A stretch of DNA of 64,000 nt from positions 310,001 to 374,000 of the forward strand of contig NZ_CP108938.1 of the NCBI RefSeq assembly GCF_036347135.1, given 5' to 3'. How positions within the stretch are numbered: the first letter of the stretch is position 1; each line of letters begins with the position of its first letter. The position numbers were made by a program, and so were the translations under genes. Of the stretch, positions 15,645-24,446 are shown piece after piece. A model generated the notes under the pieces. It searched no databases, was not told the origin of the DNA, and was given only the letters and a program-made list of their open reading frames with translations. Origin of the DNA: Streptomyces sp. NBC_00775. GTDB taxonomy: Bacteria; Actinomycetota; Actinomycetes; Streptomycetales; Streptomycetaceae.

Positions 15645-16829
15645 TTGAGAACAAGGAAACTGAGCCGTAAGCGGCGACGGGCGACCATAGTCACGGCGGC
15701 GGCAGCCTCGGTTGTCGCCGGCGCGGCGCTGCTGCCCAACTGGAGTGCGGGGGCGGCGAGTGTCGCCGGCGACGTCAGGGTGGATCCGTCGACCAGGGCC
15801 ACCTTCCAGAAGCTGGCGGACGCGGTCTTCACCGACCGTACGGACATGTTGGTGGACAGCGGCAAGACCAGGCAGAACACGTCACTGGCGTCGCGGTTCT
15901 CGGGCGATGTGCGGCTGTCCTCCGCGCTGTCGCGCGAGGAGAACTCCGCGTTGTCGCAGCTACAGGGCCGCAAGTCCCGCCTGGCGTCGCTCGGCGAGAA
16001 GTACAGCTCGGCCAACACGAGCGTCGCGCTGGACCGTACGCGGGTGAAGGGCCGTCACGCCACAGTCGACGTCACCGAGACGACGACGCTGACGTACCAG
16101 AAGGTCCAGGGCAACGAGCCGAAGACCACCGGCTTCCAGGCGCACCACAAGTTGACGTTCAAGGCCGACCGCAACGGCGACTGGCAGTTGACCGGGATCC
16201 GCGACACCGACGACGGCGTCGCGGTCAATCAGGTCGCCACCACCACGTTCGTCGCCGCGCCGAACACCGCTGACGACGGCAACCCGCCCGCGGCGGCTCG
16301 CTCGGCCACTACATGGCCCGCGGCGGCCAAGCCGAAGAGCTTCTCCGCCACCGGCTACGACTACAAGGCCATGGCGGCGTACGCGGCCAAGTACTGGAAG
16401 AACTACAACCCGGCCTACCCGGATTTCAACGGGCAGGGTGCCGGCGGCGACTGCACGAACTTCGTCAGCCAGTCCCTGAAGGCGGGCGGCTGGAAGCATG
16501 TGCCCGGCTACACGTACGACTTCCACAAGTGGTTCGGCAACTCTGACATCCAGTCGGACTCGTTCGTCGGCGTCAACGAGTTCTCGTGGTTCGCCCTGTC
16601 CTCCAAGCGGGTCGCCAGCCTCGCCAACGTCTACCAGCTGGACGTGGGTGACGTGCTGCAAATGGACTTCAACAAGGACGGGTCCAAGGACCACACCATG
16701 ATCGTCACCTACCGCAGCCCGCAGGGCGTGCCGTACGTGACGTACCACTCCACCAACACCTACAACAGGTCGGTGGCGAGCATCGTCGCGTCGTATCCGA
16801 ACGCGGCGTACTACGCCTACCGCACCTGA
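15645..16829 (+). CDS. Secreted amidase-domain protein (Amidase_6)
   Basis: 394 residues. The N-terminus is basic (RKLSRKRRRA) followed by a hydrophobic stretch with AAAASVVAGAALL and a likely signal-peptidase site near residue 37 (AGAAS). The C-terminal 170 residues form a cysteine-peptidase-like amidase domain: the catalytic cysteine is in GGDCTNFVSQSLKAGGW, the histidine in KDHTMIVTY, and an asparagine or aspartate follows near VTYHSTNTY. The middle region has an RDTDDG motif. The TTG start at 15645 has AGAGGGGA seven bases upstream. It is probably exported and acts on the cell wall or extracellular amides. No operon partner; the tRNA-like gene follows on the other strand. Confidence 0.85.
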   Translation: MRTRKLSRKRRRATIVTAAAASVVAGAALLPNWSAGAASVAGDVRVDPSTRATFQKLADAVFTDRTDMLVDSGKTRQNTSLASRFSGDVRLSSALSREENSALSQLQGRKSRLASLGEKYSSANTSVALDRTRVKGRHATVDVTETTTLTYQKVQGNEPKTTGFQAHHKLTFKADRNGDWQLTGIRDTDDGVAVNQVATTTFVAAPNTADDGNPPAAARSATTWPAAAKPKSFSATGYDYKAMAAYAAKYWKNYNPAYPDFNGQGAGGDCTNFVSQSLKAGGWKHVPGYTYDFHKWFGNSDIQSDSFVGVNEFSWFALSSKRVASLANVYQLDVGDVLQMDFNKDGSKDHTMIVTYRSPQGVPYVTYHSTNTYNRSVASIVASYPNAAYYAYRT

Positions 16830-16901
16830 GCGGTCTCTTGTAGGGCGGGAGCCGGCCGACGGCAGGAACACACCACAGGCACGGCACACGTGAGAAAAAG
16901 C

Positions 16902-16935
16902 CAGCCCCGCCCCCGGTACACCGGGGGCGGGGCTG
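16902..16935 (-). terminator. Strong Rho-independent terminator
   Basis: A perfect 15-bp inverted repeat CAGCCCCGCCCCCGG with a 4-nt loop. On the minus strand it is followed at 16900-16890 by GCTTTTTCTC. It lies two bases after the CCA end of the tRNA-like gene, the arrangement usual for streptomycete tRNA genes. Confidence 0.85.
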
Positions 16936-16937
16936 TG

Positions 16938-17010
16938 TGGAGCGCCGGGCAGGCCTTGCACCTGCATCTCCCCGCAGGAAGCGGGACGTCTTTCCTTGGA
17001 CCACCAACGC
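16938..17010 (-). tRNA. Non-canonical tRNA-Gly(UCC)-like gene
   Basis: The minus strand folds as a full 73-nt cloverleaf with encoded CCA. The acceptor stem GCGTTGG/CCGGCGC has 7 pairs (two G-U). The D arm is GTC-CAAGGAAA-GAC with G18-G19. The anticodon arm TCCCG-CTTCCTG-CGGGG reads anticodon UCC, the variable loop is AGAT, the T arm is GCAGG-TGCAAGG-CCTGC, and U73 matches tRNA-Gly. Oddities are G55 in place of the invariant U/pseudouridine, only three D-stem pairs, G at position 9 and U at 37. A terminator follows at once. Such features resemble non-proteinogenic glycyl-tRNAs used outside the ribosome, for example in peptidoglycan bridges. It could also be a decayed tRNA. Confidence 0.6.
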
Positions 17011-17284
17011 CGGGCTCACCACCGCACGTTCCGGCGGGAAGCTCAAGATCAATCATAGCGCAGCCGCCCCCGGGCAGGCAGCACGATCCCAGGCACAGGC
17101 ACGGGCATGGGCATGGGCCGCAGAGCGCAGGCACCAGGCCGGGGTGCCGGGCAGCACGGGCCCGTACCGGCGGTCCGGGGACGTGACGCGTCCTCAAAGA
17201 GCCGTCCCGGCATGCGCTGCCGGTGCCATCGGACAGAGCGTGCCGGGGCCCAGCCCGGCCATGGCCGGGCTGGGGTGGCGGGAG

Positions 17285-19159
17285 TCAGTCCCAGTCGATG
17301 TCGCTCAGGTCCGCCAGGGGTGCCCGGTCGGCTGCGGCTTCGGGGACGATCAGCTGGTCGCCCTTGTGGAGAGCGGCCGGGAAGCGGATGTGGGCGCGTT
17401 CCTCGATTTCGTCGAGGCCGACCTGGAAGACGCGGAACTCGTCGAGGTCCAGGGCTTCGAGCTGGTCCAGGTTCTGCGTGAGCAGGAACCCTTTGGTCTT
17501 CAGCTCGCTCTGCGCGACGAAGGTGATGACCTTCCAGAACTCGCGGGGAATCATCACCCCCCGGTAGGTGTGATCGTCGTCCCGGAAGACGGGCCCGCCG
17601 AAGACACTGACCTTGAGATCGTCGACCTCGACGTCGGCGAAGATGGCGTCCTCCAACTGGCCCCACAGTCCGTTCTTGGCGCTCTGGTTGAAGTCGTCCA
17701 TCTGCGGGGTGATGTTGGGGTAGAAGAACGAGTCTGTGTTGGCCTTCTTGGCTTCCGGCAGGCTGCCCCACAGCAGATCGGCGCGGCGTGCGATGTGGCC
17801 GCGGTCGAGCCGGTTGCCCTCATACAGTTCGTTGCCCACCTGCGTGTCCGCGGCGAGCCGCGGGTCCTTGGTGAAGGGGATACCGGACCGGCTGAGCTTC
17901 TTGAGGCTGCCGCCGTCGATGTTCCAGGCCACCCAGAACGGGAAGCGCCGCTTCTTGCTGAGAGTCAGCGAGAAATGCGTGTAGGGGATGACCTCCTTGC
18001 CGTCCAGCCGCACCGCGTCATTGCTGATGTCCGCGGTGAGCTGCGGGACATCTATCTGCGCGCCGAGGAACTCCGCGTCGTAGCCCTGCAGCGGCTGCAC
18101 CTCCTCGGCGGAGGGCGGCTGCAGGCTGATCTCGAGTTTCTCGAAGACCGAGCTGGCCAGGCAGGCCAGCGCGTGCTCGTCGGGGTCGCCCGTGCTCTCC
18201 CCGCCGAAGTGAACCCCCGCGATGACCTTGCTCGGCTTGCCGTTCTGCTTGAACAGCCACACCGCGCCCGAGTCGCCGCCGCTGCTGATCTCGCCGTCCG
18301 TCGGCGGATGGTCGTCGTCGGGGCCTATCTCGAAACAGCCGATGGTCTTCTCGCCGACATCGCCCTCGTAGTCGATCTTGACCATGGTGTCGATACGGCG
18401 GACCACACCATGGGTGACCCCGGTGGTCCGTCCGCTCTTGATCACCTTGTCGCCGAGATCCGGATCGCCCAGCTCTTGCGGTGCCACACCGAGTTCGCAG
18501 ATCTTCTGCTCGAAGGTCCGCCCCTCGTCGATGCTCGCCACCGCGCAGTCGCCGGCGGGGCCCAGGTGGGACCTCTTCAGGGCGCCGAGGTGGTTGCGGT
18601 CGATCCGGTTGTCGTCGAAACGGCCGGGCTGCACGATCTCCTCGCCCAGCCTGCCGTCCGGGCCCTGCAGCACATGCCAGTTGCTCAGCACATACGGAGT
18701 GCCGTCGGCCCTGTCGAAGACAACGCAGCCGATCGTCCCGGCCGTGACCGTCACCCCGCCCACGCTCGCCCCGGGAAACACCGGGTTCAGCCGGGTCTTG
18801 CGCTCAGGCTTCTCGACCTCGGCCACCCTGCGGAAATGCGCCTTGTAACTGCGCTCGATGACATCGGTGGGCACCTCAATACCGTCCACCATGACGGTCT
18901 CGGGTATCCGGGCGGTACCCAGCGCCTCCAGCGCCTCCGGCTCGGCCTTGCTCTTCACCGTGAACTGCAGCACCACCTGCTTGCCCCGCGTGCCGTTCCT
19001 CACCTTGTGCCCGATGCCTACCGACGACACATTCGGATCCTTCAAGAGGTCCGGCCCCCGCGAACGGATGTACTGCCGGAGCGAAGCAATCAGCTTGTCC
19101 TGTGCCAGAGCCGACTTCCCGGATGACGACGCCGCCTTCTTACGGGTGTTCGTGACCAT
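17285..19159 (-). CDS. Trypsin-like protease fused to NucA-type DNA/RNA endonuclease
   Basis: 624 residues in two enzyme modules. Residues about 120-345 are a chymotrypsin-fold serine protease with H162 (LSNWHVLQG), D204 (GDCAVASID) and S297 (GGDSGAVWL), a complete triad. Residues about 385-610 are a non-specific DNA/RNA endonuclease: DRGHIARRAD with H455 as general base, then NITPQMDDFNQ with the Mg-binding asparagine. The N-terminus is polar and basic (NTRKKAASSSGK) with no signal peptide, so the protein should stay in the cytoplasm. This suggests a self-activating effector in which proteolysis frees or regulates the nuclease. No regulator or immunity gene adjoins it. ATG 19159 has GAAGGGA 11 bases upstream. 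Confidence 0.85.
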   Translation of the reverse strand: MVTNTRKKAASSSGKSALAQDKLIASLRQYIRSRGPDLLKDPNVSSVGIGHKVRNGTRGKQVVLQFTVKSKAEPEALEALGTARIPETVMVDGIEVPTDVIERSYKAHFRRVAEVEKPERKTRLNPVFPGASVGGVTVTAGTIGCVVFDRADGTPYVLSNWHVLQGPDGRLGEEIVQPGRFDDNRIDRNHLGALKRSHLGPAGDCAVASIDEGRTFEQKICELGVAPQELGDPDLGDKVIKSGRTTGVTHGVVRRIDTMVKIDYEGDVGEKTIGCFEIGPDDDHPPTDGEISSGGDSGAVWLFKQNGKPSKVIAGVHFGGESTGDPDEHALACLASSVFEKLEISLQPPSAEEVQPLQGYDAEFLGAQIDVPQLTADISNDAVRLDGKEVIPYTHFSLTLSKKRRFPFWVAWNIDGGSLKKLSRSGIPFTKDPRLAADTQVGNELYEGNRLDRGHIARRADLLWGSLPEAKKANTDSFFYPNITPQMDDFNQSAKNGLWGQLEDAIFADVEVDDLKVSVFGGPVFRDDDHTYRGVMIPREFWKVITFVAQSELKTKGFLLTQNLDQLEALDLDEFRVFQVGLDEIEERAHIRFPAALHKGDQLIVPEAAADRAPLADLSDIDWD

Positions 19160-19669
19160 CTACGAGGGTGTCCCTTCACGGAGAGGAAAGGGGGACGGCA
19201 CAAACCACACGCACCGCCCCCCAGCGACCCCCCAGCGACAACAGGCGCGGCAGCCACCCGGATGACCACCACTCCACACCCAGCGAAACGCACAAATGCG
19301 TCATATGCCGCAAGATAATGACCCACTCGGGTGAACACCCGTACGCACAGGACGTCACACCGCGCCCCGGACACCCACTACCGGAACCGACCGCGCCCCC
19401 ACCGCAACCAGCCGCCCCTCCCCCACCCCCGCCCCGCAGTCACACGGCCGCACCCGTCACACAGCAGCCCTCGCATCCTTCACACACAGGCCAGCAGCAG
19501 CCACCACTCTCCCGACCGACCGGGACCAGCCTGGTCAGGGATGGCGCGCGAAACGGCAGAACCGGCCGGCACGCAACTCCGCAGCCCGCCACGACAACCA
19601 CCGCAGCCACAGGCCGCCGCAACTCCCGCTGCACGACCAGGGCATTCGGGGGCGTGTTACTGTCGCGCG
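19160..19669. other. Low-complexity intergenic stretch
   Basis: About 510 bp that are unusually rich in CA and CCAC runs (19360-19520), unlike the GC-skewed coding DNA around it. The long open frames through it are Pro/His/Ser-rich and show no family motif. The promoter of the protease-nuclease gene should lie at its left end. Confidence 0.4.
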
Positions 19670-20068
19670 ATGTCCAAGACCGACATTGACTTGGTGACCG
19701 CCGACTTCTTCGGCGCCTTTGACAACCGGGGCGGCAAAACACCCGACGTGACACGAATCCGTCGGCTCGTCCTTCCCTCCGGCATCATCGTCAAAACCGG
19801 CCCGGAATTCACCGTGTACACCCTGGACGAGTTCATCGAACCCCGCCAACAGCTCCTGACCGACGGCCGGCTGATCGAGTTCTCCGAATGGGAGACCACC
19901 GAACGCACCGAAATCGCGGGTGACATCGCCTCACGATTCAGCGGCTACGAAAAATCGGGAACCCTGGACGGCAAACCCTTCGAAGGAAGCGGAACCAAAA
20001 CCATCCAATTCGTCCGCACCTCAGAAGGCTGGCGCATCACAGCGCTCTCCTGGCACGACCGCCCCTGA
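19670..20068 (+). CDS. NTF2/SnoaL-like (DUF4440-type) protein
   Basis: 132 residues. It begins MSKTDIDLVTADFFGAFDN with a central LVLPSGIIVKTG segment and ends IQFVRTSEGWRITALSWHD. This pattern, an N-terminal helix, several strands and a last strand with W-I-x-x-L-x-W, is that of small alpha+beta barrel proteins of the DUF4440/SnoaL group. These can be steroid-isomerase-like enzymes, polyketide cyclases or plain ligand-binding proteins. ATG 19670 gives the natural N-terminus. No obvious partner is adjacent. Confidence 0.7.
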   Translation: MSKTDIDLVTADFFGAFDNRGGKTPDVTRIRRLVLPSGIIVKTGPEFTVYTLDEFIEPRQQLLTDGRLIEFSEWETTERTEIAGDIASRFSGYEKSGTLDGKPFEGSGTKTIQFVRTSEGWRITALSWHDRP

Positions 20069-20344
20069 CCACCACACCATCCGGCCGCAGCCATGCGGCA
20101 CGGCCCGAGCTGACGCAGCCCGCCAAACCGGACCCCGACATCCCCGGCCCGGCCCAGAACACCGAGTACCACCGCAAACGGGCTCTTGCGGTCAACCGCC
20201 AGGTGCCGTCGGCGCGGCGCGTCCTTTGCCATGCGGCAGAGCCAGAACCCAACATCTTCATGGGCCATCCAGGGGCGGACGTGGGGCGGACGTATTGATC
20301 GTTAGGCCGGGAACCGGACTGATGCAGCACATGTCTCTCGCACC

Positions 20345-21133
20345 ATGACTTCTGACGAGCAGCAAGAGCACGCGAGCTCCACCGCGCTCACCTCGCCGTC
20401 CGCTGTGACTGTGGATCCGCCGAAGGTCAACGACTACAACAGCTTCGCCGAGGCGTACACGGCCGAAAGTGAAACCAACCTCATCAATGGCTACTACCAG
20501 CGGCCCGCGATGCTGGCCCTCGCCGGAGACGTGGCCGGCCGGCGGATCCTCGACGCCGGCTGCGGCTCCGGGCCCCTGTTCGCGGCGCTGCGCGACCGTG
20601 GCGCCATCGTGAGCGGCTTCGACGCGAGTGCCGGGATGCTGGAGCTGGCCCGGCGGCGGCTCGGCGACGGTGCGGACCTACAGGTGGCCGACCTGGGCAG
20701 CCCCCTTCCCTACCCTGACGACACGTTCGACGATGTCGTCGCGGCCCTGGTGCTGCACTACTTGGAGGACTGGGGGCCGGCGCTGGCCGAGCTACGACGC
20801 ATACTCAAGCCCGGCGGTCGGCTGATCGCGTCCGTCGACCATCCCTTTGCCATCAACCTCATGCACCGCCAGGCCGGCCGCGAGGCCGAGTACAACTACT
20901 TCGACACCACCAACTGGACCGAAGAGTGGACCATGGGCGGCCAGACCGCCCTGATGAGCCTCTGGCACAGGCCGCTGCACGCGATGATCGAGGCCTTCAC
21001 CGCGGCAGGCTTCCGGATAACGGATATCAGCGAGCCGGAGCCTGATCCAGCCGCCCGCGAGCTGTTCCCCGAAACCATCGCGGCCAAGCCACGCTTCCTG
21101 TGCTTCCTGTTCTTCGTCCTGCAAGCCGACTAG
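20345..21133 (+). CDS. Class I SAM-dependent methyltransferase
   Basis: 262 residues. Motif I ILDAGCGSGPLFAALRDRG near residue 68 binds SAM and FDASAGMLELARRRLG follows. The LQVADLGSPLPYPDDTFDDV segment and VLHYLEDWGPALAELRRILK, then KPGGRLIAS, complete the Methyltransf_11/25 pattern of the UbiE type. The acceptor is unknown; the C-terminal half (NYFDTTNWTEEWTMGG) would line the substrate pocket. ATG 20345 is used. It stands alone, followed by an IS fragment that may have cut off a former neighbour. Confidence 0.87.
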   Translation: MTSDEQQEHASSTALTSPSAVTVDPPKVNDYNSFAEAYTAESETNLINGYYQRPAMLALAGDVAGRRILDAGCGSGPLFAALRDRGAIVSGFDASAGMLELARRRLGDGADLQVADLGSPLPYPDDTFDDVVAALVLHYLEDWGPALAELRRILKPGGRLIASVDHPFAINLMHRQAGREAEYNYFDTTNWTEEWTMGGQTALMSLWHRPLHAMIEAFTAAGFRITDISEPEPDPAARELFPETIAAKPRFLCFLFFVLQAD

Positions 21134-21186
21134 GTCCCGTCCGGCAAATCATGTGACCGTCATGCCGGTTGCTCGTCGGTTCGGGC

Positions 21187-21620
21187 ATGGGCCGGGGGGA
21201 TCTGACGAATCGCGAGTGGTCGCTTCTGGAGCCGCATCTGCCGCTGTCGGGCGGTCAGGGCGGCCGGAGGAGCGACCACCGCACGGTGATGGACGGGATC
21301 CTGTTCCGGGTCCGGACCGGCGTTCCGTGGCGTGATCTGCCGAAACGCTACGGCTCCTGGAAGACCGTCTATGAAGGGCATCGCCGCTGGTCGGCGGACG
21401 GAACGTGGGACCAGATGCTGCAGGCGGTCCAGGCCGAGGCCGATCTCGCGGGCCGGATCGACTGGGGCATCGTCGGTGTCGACTCGACGTCCTACCAGGC
21501 CCATCAGCACACGGCCACCGCCCGCAAGACCAGGCCCCGGGTCCCGAAAAAAGTAACGACGCCCCGGCACCACCGCCCCGACGAGGGTCTCGGGCGGTCC
21601 CGTGATCCGTCGAACGGGAG
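21187..21620 (+). pseudogene. IS5-type transposase, 3'-truncated
   Basis: Starting at ATG 21187 it reads DLTNREWSLLEPHLPL, HRTVMDGILFRVRTGVPWR, DLPKRYGSWKTVYEGHRRW, then IVGVDSTSYQAHQHTA with the first DDE-type aspartate, and ends at DEGLGRSR. The catalytic C-terminal half is absent; sequence after 21610 belongs to the neighbouring gene. A possible terminal repeat lies at 21132-21152 (taggtcccgtccggcaaat). Confidence 0.8.
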
Positions 21621-21650
21621 AACCTGGCGCACTTGTCGGGGCGATGACGC

Positions 21651-22055
21651 TCACCGCGCGTCGAATGCTGCCTGGAACGCGTCCGCCGTGGGGGCTATGA
21701 CAATGGCCTCCCCCTGGAGGTCCGCAGGAAGATGACGGCGGTCGTCCTCATGGAAGATCAGCGCGCCACCGTCCTGGGGCACGATCGAGGCCCCCAGCGC
21801 TGCCGCCAGCCGGACGAGCACGCCGCTCATCGCGCCACGGGCGAAGTGCGTCGCCGTCACGCACGACATCCCGTCCTCGCCCTGGGACGCGTGGTAGATA
21901 TCCGCCTCGCCCCCGTCCTCCGCGCGGAACTGGGAGAAGCCCTCCTCCGGGCCGCCCGCCACCACGTACGGCTCCGTCACCTGCCGGAACCGCTCGACGT
22001 CCAGGGCGACGACCTCGCCGTCCACGAACCGGAACAGGAAGATGCTGTAACTCAC
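21651..22055 (-). CDS. Small conserved hypothetical protein
   Basis: 134 residues, opening MSYSIFLFRFVDGEVVALDV and containing EPYVVAGGPEEGFSQFRAEDGGEADIY in two parts, with a later PQDGGALIFHEDDRRHLP. No catalytic motif, membrane segment or signal peptide. Two GTG starts are possible (22055 and 22061). The first gives a start like other small proteins of this kind; neither has a clear Shine-Dalgarno. Its stop lies against the truncated IS5 fragment. Function unknown. Confidence 0.65.
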   Translation of the reverse strand: MSYSIFLFRFVDGEVVALDVERFRQVTEPYVVAGGPEEGFSQFRAEDGGEADIYHASQGEDGMSCVTATHFARGAMSGVLVRLAAALGASIVPQDGGALIFHEDDRRHLPADLQGEAIVIAPTADAFQAAFDAR

Positions 22056-22204
22056 GGACACACTCTGACATCAGCATGATCCGCCGGACAGGCCCTTTTG
22101 TGGGACTTCACCAAGTGCCACGAAACCGGCAGTTGGAATGCGGTTGGTGACGTGAACGAGTAGGCCCAGACCGCGCGATCGAAGCGCGGGGTACTGTCAC
22201 GGAC

Positions 22205-22759
22205 ATGCCCGATGATCACCCTGCCTGCCGATGTGTGATCTGCCATGACTATGGCGATCGAGACGAGGCCGACCGCATGGACCTGCGGACAGTCGACCAG
22301 GTCCATGAGCACGGCTGGAGCGTCGTGATGGTGCCGGCGGATGACGAGGGGCCCGGCTTCGCTTACACGATCGGGCTTTGGCATACACACGGGGTGCCCG
22401 AGCTGGCGATGTTCGGGCTGGACATCCAGACGATGCACATCCTGCTCAACACCCTTGGCCATCAGGCGGCAGCCGGGGCTGTACTGGAGAACGGGCGTAC
22501 ATGTCACGACGTCATTGAGGGTCGGCCGGTGGTCTTGAAGGCGGCCGATCTCCGCTGGTACCGGGAGTTCTTCGGGCGCGCGATCTCCTTCTACCGACGC
22601 CCTCCGTTCCCGGTCCTGCAGGTGGTGTGGCCCGATGCAAAGGGCCGCTTCCTCTGGCAGCCAGGGGCCGACGAGCACTATCTGCAGTCCCAGCCCCAGT
22701 TGTGGCTGAAGCCGACCGAGCACCCTGAAGGGGTGTGGGCCACACTCGCGTCCGGCTGA
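22205..22759 (+). CDS. DUF4262 protein
   Basis: 184 residues with the DUF4262 pattern: an N-terminal CRCVICHDYG cysteine/histidine cluster, then VHEHGWSVVMVPADDEGPGFAYTIGLWHTHGVPELAMFGL in pieces typical of the family, and FFGRAISFYRRPPFPVLQVVWPD near residue 130. The W at the end of each strand and the FAYTIGL motif are the family signature. Function is not known. ATG 22205 is used. It is divergent from the small gene at 21651-22055. Confidence 0.82.
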   Translation: MPDDHPACRCVICHDYGDRDEADRMDLRTVDQVHEHGWSVVMVPADDEGPGFAYTIGLWHTHGVPELAMFGLDIQTMHILLNTLGHQAAAGAVLENGRTCHDVIEGRPVVLKAADLRWYREFFGRAISFYRRPPFPVLQVVWPDAKGRFLWQPGADEHYLQSQPQLWLKPTEHPEGVWATLASG

Positions 22760-23393
22760 AGCCGCTGCGGCTCGGCGGACGGCAGTTCAGACGAGTAGGG
22801 CTCGGTTGCGACGAAAATCATGCGGCCGCGATCATCCGTCGGAGGTCCACGTCCGCGGTGACCTGCACGGTCGCGGAGAACCGGTGGTTACGGCTGGACG
22901 CTGCCGTTCCCGGACGGCACCCCGCCGAGCTCGGACCCGGAGCAGTGTGTCCACCCGCTCCCCCGCCACCTTCAAAAGGCGTGCAAGCGCGGCAGTGGGG
23001 AGTCATCCCGATTCTTGGACATACCCGCAGCGTCACAAGCTCAACTGCCGGGCGTCTTGGAGAAATGTTCCCCCGTGACCAGCGCCACCGCCCTCACCCC
23101 GGCCGGTACAGACCGCCGTATCAAGCCTTCGAGAGGTATTCGGGGGCGGGACCGATCGCCGCCCGCCCGTCAGGTGAGGACGGAGACGCTCCCCAGGGGA
23201 GTCCGAATCCTCGGGCATACATCCGCGTGCTGCCAGTCCGGCGCGGCAGAGAACGGCACCCCCGCACTCGGGCTCGCGATGGGCGCCGGACTCCGGCATC
23301 TCGGCGATCAGCGAACAGAACGCCTTCACCAGCCCGATCCCGTGCGGGAGTTGTCAGGCCGCCCCCTGACAGCACCACACATCACCGGCTTGG
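22760..23393. other. 634-bp stretch without a supportable gene
   Basis: Frames are open on both strands, but none has both a start signal and a recognisable motif. A minus-strand frame ending at 22818 (FSATVQVTADVDLRRMIAAA) could be the end of a lost gene. The amino-acid make-up of the plus frames (Arg/Pro/Gly-rich) looks non-coding. Confidence 0.4.
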
Positions 23394-24056
23394 TCATCGA
23401 GCCAACGGAGACTGCCGGGCGAAGGCGAGAATGTCGGGGACGGCTTCGCGCAGGCTCCCGAAGTGACGGTGCACGCCGGCCACCGCAACCGCGGCGTTGA
23501 CGCCCCACACCGTCATGCCGGCCCGCAGCCCTGCCTCGACTCCGGACGGGGCATCCTCAATGACCAGGCAGTTCTCAGGCTGGGCACCAAGCTGCTCGGC
23601 GGCCAACAGGTAGGGCACGGGCGACGGCTTGCCTTCCGCCACTGCGGCGGCGTCCACAAGGACGCGCGGAACCGGCAGACCCGTCCGATCAAATCGGCCA
23701 CGCACCCGGTGCTCGTAGTTCGAGGTCACCAGCGCCCACGCCCCCGACGGCAGGGTGCCCAGCAGCTCCGACGCACCGTCGAAGGCCGCATAGACGCCGG
23801 ACCGGACGTCGTCGTCCTCCAGTTCGTGCAGCGCTGCCAGGCACTCCTTTGGGTCCTGGTCCGGAGCCACCTTCGCGAAGGTCTCCATCGGCCGCGTCCG
23901 CAGCGCCACCCGATAGACGTCATCGGCGTCCAGTCCGTATCGCCCCGCCCATGTTGCCCAGACCCGGCGCTGGTTGTCCACGGCGTCGATCAACGTGCCG
24001 TCGACATCGAAGAGGACGTACTGTCTGGGGCCGGGCTGCACATGCTCATTGGTCAC
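23394..24056 (-). CDS. HAD-superfamily phosphatase (phosphoglycolate phosphatase-like)
   Basis: 220 residues. The nucleophile motif FDVDGTLIDAVD is at residues 16-27, motif II threonine or serine at LVTSNYEHRVRGRF, the motif III lysine at EGKPSPVPYLLAAEQLG, and motif IV at LVIEDAPSGVEAGLRAG. An alpha-helical C1 cap lies between motifs I and II. It hydrolyses a small phosphorylated metabolite, often a sugar phosphate or phosphoglycolate. The GTG at 24056 is the only good start. A decayed DUF6193-like fragment lies just upstream. Confidence 0.88.
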   Translation of the reverse strand: MTNEHVQPGPRQYVLFDVDGTLIDAVDNQRRVWATWAGRYGLDADDVYRVALRTRPMETFAKVAPDQDPKECLAALHELEDDDVRSGVYAAFDGASELLGTLPSGAWALVTSNYEHRVRGRFDRTGLPVPRVLVDAAAVAEGKPSPVPYLLAAEQLGAQPENCLVIEDAPSGVEAGLRAGMTVWGVNAAVAVAGVHRHFGSLREAVPDILAFARQSPLAR

Positions 24057-24063
24057 GCCATGA

Positions 24064-24200
24064 TCATGCCAGGAGATGTCTGAAGTGCAGCTCGCCCATC
24101 CCCGTCCAGGGAAACAATTGTCGCAAGCTCGGCTCCGCGTAGGCCGCTACCAGGAGTTCGGCGCGTACCCGTCCGTCGTCCCGTACGGCCTGCCAGCCGG
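24064..24200 (-). pseudogene. DUF6193-like C-terminal remnant
   Basis: A minus-strand frame of about 42 codons reads LAGWQAVRDDGRVRAELLV, then AAYAEPSLRQLFPWTGMGEL, HFRHLLA and a stop at 24064-24066. The AYAEP-LRQL-P-T-HG-L-F pattern is what I recall as the conserved end of DUF6193 proteins from actinobacteria. An upstream stop in the same frame leaves no start, so it is a fragment. Confidence 0.4.
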
Positions 24201-24446
24201 CCAGCCTGCTTCCACGGCCTCGTCACCCGACGCATCCCCGTTCACGGCCCCATCATGACTGTCGGGGACGGCCGGCCGGGACTACTTGGCTGATCGAACC
24301 GCCTCATCGGCAGTCCAGGGCACAGCGACGGCCGACCGGCGCCGTGGCCATGGCCGAAGACAATTGCCCCCCTCCCCCGTCAACTGCGGACTCGGCATGA
24401 TCCTCGGACCGAGGCGTTGTCAGTGGTGGCGTGCAGGATGGCGGGC

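Noticed and set aside
16936..17284. A protein-coding reading of the tRNA-like region (long plus frame from 16937)
   Set aside because: The frame passes through the terminator and tRNA-like sequence and then lies antisense to the protease-nuclease gene; no start signal or motif.
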